From Segatella baroniae DSM 16972 = JCM 13447 (GTDB lineage: Bacteria > Bacteroidota > Bacteroidia > Bacteroidales > Bacteroidaceae): 64,000 nucleotides of DNA. The notes beneath the pieces were generated by a model, which did no database searches, was not told where the DNA came from, and worked only from the letters and a program-made list of their open reading frames with translations. Location of the stretch: contig NZ_AUFQ01000003.1 of NCBI RefSeq assembly GCF_000426585.1, forward strand, positions 1 through 64,000, written 5' to 3'. Made by a program: the position numbers and the translations under genes. Position 1 is the stretch's first letter, and each line of letters starts with the position of its first letter. Shown piece after piece: positions 7,813-15,567 of this stretch.

Positions 7813-9009
7813 TTACCATATCTGCCCAATATACTCATTCCATTCATCCCGATAGCCATTGAAAACATTAATATCCACTTCGCCATGTATGCCCTGCACT
7901 CTTCCGTCGGGGCACAATTGCCAATAAATCAGCTTCACATCAGGTTTGTATTCGCCATAGCGAGCTATCCAAACACGATAATGATGCTTCAAGTCCTGTG
8001 CCTTGGAGAGATGGCGATTGACGAACGACTGGCTGATATAAAGTATCGGCCTGACTCCCCAAGCAGAATGGACATGGTTCAACCACTGACGAACACCTTT
8101 AAACAAAGCTTCAATGCCGCCTGCTTTTACAATCTGCCTGTCCGAGGGTTCCACATCCAGCACAGGTGGCAGGTCGCCTGCCTTGTAATGCGAATGCTTC
8201 AGGAAGTGCTTTGCTTGCGCCAGGGCGGGGGAGGTTGTAGAATAAAAATGATACGTTCCCACTCTGAATCCGTGCTTTCGGGCCTGCTTGTAGTCGGCGG
8301 GATAAAAAACATTCCTCAACGACTTCCCTTCCGTACTCTTGATATAGATGAAAGAAATAGGGTAGTTGACCTTCCCCGTTATCTTTTTCTTGCTGAGCGT
8401 GCCCAAATGTATAATCCTCAAGGCAGACCAATTGATGGGGTAGTGCTTTTTTTTGATGACATGCTGATATTTTGAAATGTCAATGCCGTAAATGCGTTCA
8501 GATGTATAATTCAGCCTTTCACCCTTGAATATGCCATCTTTCCATTCACCGACTTTGAGATGATTGTGCCTGGTCATGGAGAAACCAAATCCGTCGGCCA
8601 CGTCATTCTGCCATCTGCCTTCATATTCAAATCCGTTGGCAGCGCGGTAGATGCCATGCCCCCAAGCCAATCCTTGTGCGTTCATTTCACCTACATAGAC
8701 ACCATCTCCATCCGTTCGACAGCCGGAATAAAGAGAATCTCGCCTGAATTTGCCTTGAATCACCCGGCCTTTCGCGTCTGTCATACGTCCGGTTCCTTCG
8801 CGCATACCCTTCTTCCAGTAGCCGACATACAGCATGCTGTCGCCACGCATCAACCGACCGAAGCCATCGGGTTTCCCCGAAACGGTCTCGCCTTGGTAAA
8901 CATCAGCCTTTCCCAGGTGTATGACCATATAGTCCTTTGTTTTGAGTTTAGGGGCGCATGAAGTCAAAAAGATGGCAGAGAATACCAGGAGTTTATGGAT
9001 TTTCATCAT
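7813..9009 (-). CDS. Lipoprotein with MORN repeats and a GH25 lysozyme domain
   Basis: A 398-residue protein beginning with a lipoprotein signal peptide (lipobox LTSC near residue 18). Residues about 45-175 hold several MORN-type repeats (GYWKKGMREGTGRM, YVGEMNAQGLAWGHGIY, YEGRWQNDVADGFGF). The rest is a GH25 muramidase with YGIDISKYQ (catalytic-face Asp), VGTYHFYS, VLDVEPSD (Asp/Glu pair) and ILYISQSF. It should cleave peptidoglycan from an envelope anchor, while MORN repeats usually bind membrane or protein. Its start overlaps the preceding gene by 17 bp, so the two are coupled. Confidence 0.88.
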   Translation of the reverse strand: MMKIHKLLVFSAIFLTSCAPKLKTKDYMVIHLGKADVYQGETVSGKPDGFGRLMRGDSMLYVGYWKKGMREGTGRMTDAKGRVIQGKFRRDSLYSGCRTDGDGVYVGEMNAQGLAWGHGIYRAANGFEYEGRWQNDVADGFGFSMTRHNHLKVGEWKDGIFKGERLNYTSERIYGIDISKYQHVIKKKHYPINWSALRIIHLGTLSKKKITGKVNYPISFIYIKSTEGKSLRNVFYPADYKQARKHGFRVGTYHFYSTTSPALAQAKHFLKHSHYKAGDLPPVLDVEPSDRQIVKAGGIEALFKGVRQWLNHVHSAWGVRPILYISQSFVNRHLSKAQDLKHHYRVWIARYGEYKPDVKLIYWQLCPDGRVQGIHGEVDINVFNGYRDEWNEYIGQIW

Positions 9010-10024
9010 TGTCGAGTTTCAAAAGTAGTTCCAGTTCTTCACGATAAACAATCGTATTCCCTAATTTCATTCCAAGAAAAGTGCCCATACTTGTAAAAAC
9101 GGGGTGCCCGTCTTTCATCAAGCAGTCGGAAAAATCATGACGCCCGCCCTTCAATGTCCCATCCATCAATACACCATACGACTTTCCAGAAGGGTTTTCC
9201 TGGACAGAAGCACCGACAACTTCGACTTCATCTTCCCCCATAGCGCCCCAAGGCAAGATGGTCAGAGCCTGAGCCTGTTTGGGCGTCTCGCCTGATACCG
9301 ATTGCAGCAAGGCGTATTTCCTGTTCCGGGAATATCCCAGCAGGTCAAGCGGACACGACCGCCATTGTCCGTCTTTGTCCATATAGCTTGCCGAAAAAAC
9401 ATCTTTGCGTGTCATCGTCAGTGTCGCGTGGCTGCTTATATCCTCCAATCTTCCCAAGACTGTCGCCACTGTGTCGATTTTGGCATGCAGTCGCGTGGCA
9501 TATTTGGCAACCATGTCGTACCCTTCATCCTGCACGCCATGCACGCGCAGATAATACCTAAGTTCCATCTGCTTGCTTCGCATATTCCGCAAGGAAGCTT
9601 TCAGGTAGTCGATTTCCTTTTTCAGAAAGAGACGGGTGTTCTCTTGTATAGGAATGATATCGGAGAAGTCCTTGGTTGCCACCATCACTTTCCCCCGACA
9701 ACTCGGAAACAAGCTGTTGGCGCTAATCCAAAAACCGCCTGTTTCATATCTGGCGGCATGGGCAGAGTCCTCGGAAAAGGCCAGTCCACGCATCGTGGAG
9801 TCCTTGTCAAATCGGGAAAAAACGACGACGGGGCGAGAGTCGGCGTAAAGGACGAAGTAAGAATCACGCCGGACCAGGGTCAAGCTGCGCTTGATCTGTT
9901 GCTCGTTGCAAGGCCAATACGCCCAAGTCACCCAAGCGACTACAGCCACCAGTCCCACGAGCAAGCTGCCGTTGACCCACCGCCTGCCGAAGAGTCGCTT
10001 GAACAGAGATTTGTTTTTGATCAT
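8993..10024 (-). CDS. Uncharacterised single-pass membrane protein upstream of the lysozyme
   Basis: A 343-residue protein I do not recognise. The ATG at 10024 (MIKNKSLFKRLFGRR) gives a basic N-terminus followed by one membrane span (SLLVGLVAVVAWVTWAY), so the bulk is probably periplasmic. Residues about 130-200 are rich in Lys/Glu/Arg heptads, suggesting a coiled coil. The flanking halves are beta-rich with phrases such as YFVLYADSRPVVVFSRF and YGVLMDG, loosely reminiscent of a trypsin-like fold, but no catalytic triad can be named. It overlaps the GH25 lipoprotein by 17 bp and lies 88 bp after feoAB. An upstream Met at 10072 is possible but would precede the span with a hydrophobic non-signal stretch. 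Confidence 0.7.
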   Translation of the reverse strand: MIKNKSLFKRLFGRRWVNGSLLVGLVAVVAWVTWAYWPCNEQQIKRSLTLVRRDSYFVLYADSRPVVVFSRFDKDSTMRGLAFSEDSAHAARYETGGFWISANSLFPSCRGKVMVATKDFSDIIPIQENTRLFLKKEIDYLKASLRNMRSKQMELRYYLRVHGVQDEGYDMVAKYATRLHAKIDTVATVLGRLEDISSHATLTMTRKDVFSASYMDKDGQWRSCPLDLLGYSRNRKYALLQSVSGETPKQAQALTILPWGAMGEDEVEVVGASVQENPSGKSYGVLMDGTLKGGRHDFSDCLMKDGHPVFTSMGTFLGMKLGNTIVYREELELLLKLDNDENP

Positions 10025-10112
10025 ATTAATAATAAGGTGGGGCATGACAGTCCCGTCGATGTATGAAAACATTCGGGCGTCTACAGCCCTCTGCTACACG
10101 CAAGTGGCCCCG

Positions 10113-12581
10113 TCAAATGAACAACGACCCCACTTGGAATACGATTCCGCTCACCAGCCAAGCCAAAAGTGTCGTATATCCAGCTGCAAAAAGCGCCCAT
10201 TTCCAGCTGCCGGTCTCGCCTTTGATGGCTGCAATCGTCGCGATGCAAGGAAAATAAAGCAGCACGAACAGTAGGAAACAGAACGCTGTCAGCGTGGCCA
10301 CAGGCTCCGCCGCGGTTCTGTCTATCTGATGCAGGGCGGCTATGTCTCCGACCATTTGCCTGTGCAAGGTCTCGTATTTTCCGCCGTCGTCATTATAGCC
10401 ACTGTCGTCGCCGAAGCTGTCGTTGCCACTATACAACACGCCCATCGTGCTGGCGACAATCTCCTTTGCGCCGACACCCGCAACAAGGCCGACATCCAGC
10501 TTCCAGTCGAATCCCTGGAGTTTGAAAACGGGCTCGATGGCCTTGCCCATTCTGCCGATGTAGCTCTGTTCCTGTTGCTGTTGCGGAGTGAGTTGGTCGT
10601 CGTGAGGGAAGTAGCCCAAAGCCCATACGATGATACTGGCCACCAGAATAATGCCTCCCATCTTCTTGAGATATTGCTTCCCCTTCTCCCAAGTGTGGCG
10701 TCCCATAGCCTTCCACGTGGGGAAACGATAGGGTGGAAGCTCCATCACAAAGGGCGTATCTTCGCCTTTCACGACCGTCCGGCTAAGCAACTTGCTCATG
10801 ACCACCGCCATGAGCACGCCAATCATGTAGAGGAGCATAAGCACCAGGGAGCGGTATTTCAACGCGAAGAACGAACCCGTAATCATGATGTAAATGGGCA
10901 GTCGGGCCGAGCAACTCATAAAGGGCAGTATCATCATCGTGATGATGCGCGACCGACGGCTCTCGATGGTGCGGGTTGCCATGACCGCCGGCACGTTGCA
11001 GCCGAATCCCATGATGAGCGGTATGAACGACTTGCCATGAAGGCCCATCTTGTGCATCAACTTGTCCATGATAAAGGCGGCCCTTGACATATAGCCGCTG
11101 TCTTCCATGAAAGAGATGAAGAAATAGAGTATCATGATCTGTGGCAGAAAGACGATGACCGAACCGACACCGCCCAGGACACCGTCTATCAGCATGGCTT
11201 TCACAGGCCCGTCGGGCAAGCTGCCGCTGATGAATTTGCCCAGCAGGACCACGCCGGCCTCAATCCAATCCATCGGATACTGGCCAATGACGAACGTCAC
11301 GGAAAACATGATGAAGAGCATGAAGAAGAATATGGGAAAGCCCACATACTTGTTGGTGATGATTTTGTCCAGCAGATGTGTCATCTGGTATGTGTCTTTC
11401 TTGTTGCCCGTCTGGTAGCCGGCTTCTTTCAGCGCGCCGTGGATGAAGCCGTACTTGGCGTCCATGATGGCCGTCTCGCTGTCGTCTCCGGTCTCTTCCT
11501 TCACGCGTTGCGCGGCAATGTCCCGATGTTCCATGATTTCCTTGGCATCGGGCAGCTTCGATACATAATCCTCCACGTCCTTGTCTCTTTCCAGCAACTT
11601 GATGGCCAGGTAGCGGGTGGAGTAGCGTTCGCGCAGATTCACTTCCTTCTTCAGGTGCTCTTGTATCTCCGCTATGCCGTTTTCAATTTCATGCCCGTGG
11701 TTGATGTGGATATGCCGAAAGTGCGGATCGGTGTCCTCCACGCTTTCGTACATTTTGATGATGGCGCGAAACAAATCGTCGACACCCTTGCCGGTCGTGA
11801 ATATCGTGGGAACCATCGTCACGCCGAACAGTTCGCCCAATTTGTCGAAGTCCACGTGGTCTCCACGTTGCATGGACTCGTCGAACATGTTGAGCGCACA
11901 GACCATCCTGACGTGCATGTCTATCAGTTGGGTTGTCAGATAAAGGTTCCGCTCCAGATTGCTCGTGTCAATCACGTTGACGATGACATCGGGCGTCTTG
12001 TCGACTATCTGCTTGCGTACATACAGCTCTTCGGGCGAATAGGCTGAAAGACTGTAAGTGCCCGGCAGGTCGACGATATCGAACTCGTAGCCCTCGAAAC
12101 TGGCGTGGCCGACCTTTGCGTCCACGGTGACGCCGCTATAGTTGCCGACCCGTTCATGAGCACCCGACGCAAAGTTGAAGAAAGACGTCTTGCCACAATT
12201 GGGATTGCCCACGAGCGCGATGTTGATGGTGTGGCTTTTCTCCTTGGCAACGCTTTCCAGGAGCCTGTCTGTCTCGTCGATTGCATGGATTTCAGACTTT
12301 CCCGGAGCTGCTGCCGCGTCCGCCACGTGCGACGAGCGTTCGAGCGTTTTGGCCTCCTGCTCGGAAACCACTTCTATCTTGTCGGCCTCGGAGTGGCGGA
12401 GCGACACTTCGTAGCCCATGATTTTGTACTTCACGGGGTCCTGTAGGGGGGCATTCAGCAAGACCGTCACTTTCTTGCCTTTGATGAATCCCATTTCGAC
12501 GACACGCTTTCTGAAGCCTCCATGTCCGGTCACCTTGACGATAATGCCGTGTTCGCCGGTTTTTAATTCAGATAATTTCAT
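10113..12581 (-). CDS. feoB: Ferrous iron transport protein, FeoA-FeoB fusion
   Basis: An 822-residue fusion. Residues 1-76 form an SH3-like FeoA domain (MKLSELKTGEHGIIVKV, MGFIKGKKVTVL). A linker leads to FeoB with a GTP-binding domain: G1 GNPNCGKT at 125-132, G3 DLPG at 171-174, G4 NMFD at 231-234. The rest is the polytopic permease with the Gate motif region FIPLIMGFGCNVPAVMATR and a second Gate half near SCSARLPIYIM. It imports Fe2+ across the inner membrane, apt for an anaerobe. FeoA-FeoB fusions are usual in Bacteroidota. The upstream spacer carries a 33-bp tandem duplication likely to be its promoter/operator. Confidence 0.97.
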   Translation of the reverse strand: MKLSELKTGEHGIIVKVTGHGGFRKRVVEMGFIKGKKVTVLLNAPLQDPVKYKIMGYEVSLRHSEADKIEVVSEQEAKTLERSSHVADAAAAPGKSEIHAIDETDRLLESVAKEKSHTINIALVGNPNCGKTSFFNFASGAHERVGNYSGVTVDAKVGHASFEGYEFDIVDLPGTYSLSAYSPEELYVRKQIVDKTPDVIVNVIDTSNLERNLYLTTQLIDMHVRMVCALNMFDESMQRGDHVDFDKLGELFGVTMVPTIFTTGKGVDDLFRAIIKMYESVEDTDPHFRHIHINHGHEIENGIAEIQEHLKKEVNLRERYSTRYLAIKLLERDKDVEDYVSKLPDAKEIMEHRDIAAQRVKEETGDDSETAIMDAKYGFIHGALKEAGYQTGNKKDTYQMTHLLDKIITNKYVGFPIFFFMLFIMFSVTFVIGQYPMDWIEAGVVLLGKFISGSLPDGPVKAMLIDGVLGGVGSVIVFLPQIMILYFFISFMEDSGYMSRAAFIMDKLMHKMGLHGKSFIPLIMGFGCNVPAVMATRTIESRRSRIITMMILPFMSCSARLPIYIMITGSFFALKYRSLVLMLLYMIGVLMAVVMSKLLSRTVVKGEDTPFVMELPPYRFPTWKAMGRHTWEKGKQYLKKMGGIILVASIIVWALGYFPHDDQLTPQQQQEQSYIGRMGKAIEPVFKLQGFDWKLDVGLVAGVGAKEIVASTMGVLYSGNDSFGDDSGYNDDGGKYETLHRQMVGDIAALHQIDRTAAEPVATLTAFCFLLFVLLYFPCIATIAAIKGETGSWKWALFAAGYTTLLAWLVSGIVFQVGSLFI

Positions 12582-12620
12582 GACATTTACAGCATTGGCG
12601 AGATAGAAAAAAGCTCTATC

Positions 12621-12686
12621 TTCACCTTACTTGTTGATAACTTGCAAAGTTATTTCACCTTACTTATTTATAACTTGCAAAGTTAT
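12621..12686 (-). promoter_or_regulatory. 33-bp tandem duplication with dyads upstream of feoAB
   Basis: Two head-to-tail 33-bp copies (12621-12653 and 12654-12686) differ at only two positions. Each contains the dyad AACTTGCAAAGTT, and on the minus strand each reads TAACTTTG, an exact -7 element (12645-12652 and 12678-12685). The arrangement suggests two tandem promoters or two operator sites for a metal-responsive regulator 40-105 bp upstream of feoAB. The regulator cannot be named. The next stretch, 12687-12784, holds nothing recognisable. Confidence 0.6.
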
Positions 12687-12784
12687 AAAAAAGGCATTGA
12701 CGGCGATTGGTTTTGTCTGGATAATTTCAGAAATACCTACTAATGGTGATGTTGGGGGGATTTCGTGTGCAATTGAGTTTCAAA

Positions 12785-12938
12785 AGAGCTGCGCCTGGTT
12801 TCCAAAAGCAGCCATTTAGCGAACTGAAAGCTGTGCTTTTACAAAGCCAAAGCGGTCTTTTTACAAAGCCAAAGCTGTCCTTTTACATCACAACAGGACA
12901 GCTTTGAGTTTGTAAAAGCACAGCTGTGTTCAGACAAG
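12785..12938. repeat. 22-bp-period degenerate tandem array, downstream of thrC
   Basis: Seven consecutive 22-bp units without indels. Several start AGCTGT or AGC and carry CTTTTACA in the middle; 12829-12850 and 12851-12872 are the most alike. Units 5 and 6 are partly inverted, so AAAGCTGTCCT (12871-12881) and AGGACAGCTTT (12895-12905) form an 11-bp stem that could terminate thrC transcripts. There is no open frame across it. Confidence 0.7.
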
Positions 12939-12962
12939 AGTGTAAAGCAAACTGTGTCAGAC
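12931..12962 (+). repeat. IS-end-like 32-bp element, copy 2, overlapping the thrC stop
   Basis: CAGACAAGAGTGTAAAGCAA plus ACTGTGTCAGAC matches copy 1 (254-285, opposite strand) at 29 of 32 positions. The thrC stop codon (12957-12959) lies inside it. It also abuts the last 22-bp unit, so it could be either a lone IS end or a component of the array family. Confidence 0.55.
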
Positions 12963-14291
12963 CGTTGCCTTGGCGAACAGCAACGCCTTGAAATCTTCAA
13001 AGTTGTTGGCAAGCGGCAAACTGAGTTTACTTCCCTTCATGAAGTCCTGCAAACGATCAGGCATTTGGATGTCCGTCCGCAGTATGTCGTCGACCGTCTC
13101 TTTGAACTTTGCCGGATGGGCGGTCTCCAGGAATATTCCCAACTCACCCTCTTTCAAATCTTCTTTCAAGGCCAGATAGCCACAAGCGCCATGCGGATCC
13201 AAGACGTAGCCGCAGGAGTTGTAGCAACTTCGGATGGCTTCTTTGATCATGTCGTCGGTATAGGTCGCGCCATGGACGTCCTTTTTCACTGCTTCCCATG
13301 AATGCTTGTACAGTTCAAGGATTCTGGCGAAATTGCTCGGCGCACCTACATCCATGGCGTTGGCTATCGTCGGTATGCTGGGTTGGGGCTGGTATACGCC
13401 TGTTTTCAGATATTTGTAGAATACGTCGTTGGCATTGTTGGCCGCAATGAAGCGCTTGACGGGTAGTCCCATCCGCTTGGCGAAGAGGCCTGCCGTGATG
13501 TTTCCGAAGTTTCCCGACGGCGTGCAGAATACCACTTTATTGTCTATATCTTCCTTGGAGAGCCGCTTCAATTGGGCATACGCGTAGAAATAATAAAACG
13601 CCTGCGGCAGGAATCTCGCTACGTTGATGGAGTTGGCGCTCGTGATTTGAATCTCTTGATTGAGGTCATCGTCCATGAACGCCTGCTTGACGAGCGCCTG
13701 ACAATCATCGAAAGTGCCATCAACTTCAATGGCGGTGATGTTCTTTCCCAAGGTCGTGAATTGACTTTCCTGGATTTTGCTGACCTTTCCTTTGGGGTAG
13801 AGAACGAATACATGGATTCCGTCTACGCCCAGAAAGCCATTGGCCACGGCCGACCCTGTGTCGCCGGAGGTCGCCACCAGCACGTTCGTCTGCCCCGTCT
13901 TGCCTTGCTCAGCCCTTTCCTTTCGGATGAAATGCTGCAAGGTTCTGGCCATGAAACGGGCTCCCACATCTTTAAACGCCAAGGTAGGCCCGTGAAACAG
14001 TTCCAAAGTGTAGATGTCATCCTCAATGTTGACGACGGGACAATCGAAGTTGAGGGTTTCTTCGACAATCTTTTTCAGCTCATTTGGAGCGATGTCCTGC
14101 CCGAAAAAGCAACGCGCCACTTCAAATGCAATCTCGTGAAAAGAATGGTTTTCCATCGTTTCAATAAAGGAAGGCTGCAATGGAAGGATTGTTTCAGGCA
14201 TATAGAGTCCCTTGTCTTCCGCCAGTCCTTTGAGAATCGCTTTCTCCAGGGAGGCGACGGGAGCCTTGTGTTCTGTGCTATAGTAGTTCAT
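12957..14291 (-). CDS. thrC: Threonine synthase
   Basis: A 444-residue PLP enzyme converting O-phosphohomoserine to threonine. The PLP lysine is K107 in LAFKDVGARFM. The phosphate-binding loop region VATSGDTGSAVANGFL and the GNFGNITAGLFAKRMG motif are intact. The start MNYYSTEHKAPVASLEKAI matches the family N-terminus. It is the last gene of thrA-apgM-thrC, 23 bp after apgM. The final residues KATV and the stop lie in the IS-end-like repeat, so the extreme C-terminus may have been remade by an insertion/deletion; no catalytic residue is affected. Confidence 0.96.
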   Translation of the reverse strand: MNYYSTEHKAPVASLEKAILKGLAEDKGLYMPETILPLQPSFIETMENHSFHEIAFEVARCFFGQDIAPNELKKIVEETLNFDCPVVNIEDDIYTLELFHGPTLAFKDVGARFMARTLQHFIRKERAEQGKTGQTNVLVATSGDTGSAVANGFLGVDGIHVFVLYPKGKVSKIQESQFTTLGKNITAIEVDGTFDDCQALVKQAFMDDDLNQEIQITSANSINVARFLPQAFYYFYAYAQLKRLSKEDIDNKVVFCTPSGNFGNITAGLFAKRMGLPVKRFIAANNANDVFYKYLKTGVYQPQPSIPTIANAMDVGAPSNFARILELYKHSWEAVKKDVHGATYTDDMIKEAIRSCYNSCGYVLDPHGACGYLALKEDLKEGELGIFLETAHPAKFKETVDDILRTDIQMPDRLQDFMKGSKLSLPLANNFEDFKALLFAKATV

Positions 14292-14314
14292 AACCGATTC
14301 TTATATTCATTTTG

Positions 14315-15556
14315 TCAAACGTTCATAAATGTTTGCATGAATTGCTCCAGCTTCAACAGTCCAAGTGAGCCATCCATACAACTTGATTCATCAAAAGTCT
14401 GGACCGTATCGGCCGCCATTCCTTTGTGCCAGATGAGGAAAGGAACGGGCTCGTTCACGTGCGTCCTGATTTCGACCGGGGTGGGGTGGTCGGGTAAAAC
14501 GGCGATGCAGACGGGTTCTTTCCAAGCTTCCACCTCTTCAAACACAGGCTTGACGATTCTTTGATCCAACGCTTCGATTGTTTGAAGTTTCAAGTCCAGG
14601 TCGCCGTCGTGCCCTGCTTCGTCGCTGGCTTCTATATGAAGGAACACGAAATCCTTGCGTTTCAGTTCGTCGATGGCGGCCTCAACCTTCCCTTCATAAT
14701 TCGTGTCGGCCAATCCGGTGGCCCCTTCCACCTTGATGATTTCCAGTCCGGCATAATGCCCAATGCCCCTGATCAGGTCGACGGCGCTGATTACGCTGCC
14801 GCTTTTGATAGTCGGAAACATTTCCATCAGTGTCTTCATCGAAGGGCGATAGCCGCCTCCCCAGGGCCAAACGCAATTTGCGGGGCGCTTCCCCAGTGCC
14901 GTTCGACGTTGGTTATAAGGATGATTGTCAAGAAGTTCGCGGCTTCGGATAATCAATCGGTTCAGCAGTTCGGCGGTTTCTTGCGCGGATATTCTGCCCG
15001 GTTCGCTGCGTGTTTCCCAACCTGGCTCTGGCTTTACCAGCAATTGTTGCCAAGGTTCGTTCGGATGGTCGTGTGGGGGAGCGCACATGATGTGCTTGCT
15101 TCCATTTTTGACGATCAAGAGATGACGGTATTGAATGCCCGTGATGAAGCGCACCCGGTCGTCGCCCAACTTTTCATTCAGGTGGCGAATGAGCGTGTCG
15201 CCGTTGTCCGTTGTGATGTTTCCACCATTGTGGGTTTGAATCACGTCGTTCTCCAGCGTAATCAGGTTGCACCGCAATGCCAAGTCTTCCGGTCTCATTT
15301 CATAGCCTATGCTGGCCGCCTCCAACGGCCCTCTGCCTTCATAAACTTCATGAAGGTCATAACCTAAAATTGCAGTGTTGGCCACTTCCGAGCCAGGGTG
15401 GAATCCGTCGGGAATCGTGACGAGCCTGCCTGTCTTCCCTTTTCGGGCCAGCATGTCCATGAAAGGGGTCTTCGCAAACTGCAGCGGCGTCTTGCCATGA
15501 AGCCTTGCAACGGCATGGTCGGCCATCCCGTCGCCTAAGATGATGATATGTTTCAT
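14315..15556 (-). CDS. apgM: Cofactor-independent phosphoglycerate mutase-like protein, probable homoserine kinase (ThrB2 type)
   Basis: A 413-residue alkaline-phosphatase-fold protein of the archaeal-type iPGM family. Visible metal/active-site motifs are HIIILGDGMAD (D9), PGSEVANTAILGYD (candidate nucleophile S56), IEASDEAGHDGD and VLPDHPTPVEIRTH. The chosen ATG at 15556 starts the first beta strand, 11 bp after thrA ends. No thrB of the GHMP type is in the operon, and this gene sits exactly where homoserine kinase is needed. From memory, the equivalent Bacteroides thetaiotaomicron gene was assigned as homoserine kinase by mutant-fitness work. I therefore infer ATP + homoserine to O-phosphohomoserine rather than a glycolytic role. 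Confidence 0.85.
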   Translation of the reverse strand: MKHIIILGDGMADHAVARLHGKTPLQFAKTPFMDMLARKGKTGRLVTIPDGFHPGSEVANTAILGYDLHEVYEGRGPLEAASIGYEMRPEDLALRCNLITLENDVIQTHNGGNITTDNGDTLIRHLNEKLGDDRVRFITGIQYRHLLIVKNGSKHIMCAPPHDHPNEPWQQLLVKPEPGWETRSEPGRISAQETAELLNRLIIRSRELLDNHPYNQRRTALGKRPANCVWPWGGGYRPSMKTLMEMFPTIKSGSVISAVDLIRGIGHYAGLEIIKVEGATGLADTNYEGKVEAAIDELKRKDFVFLHIEASDEAGHDGDLDLKLQTIEALDQRIVKPVFEEVEAWKEPVCIAVLPDHPTPVEIRTHVNEPVPFLIWHKGMAADTVQTFDESSCMDGSLGLLKLEQFMQTFMNV

Positions 15557-15567
15557 GTTTTTTCCGC

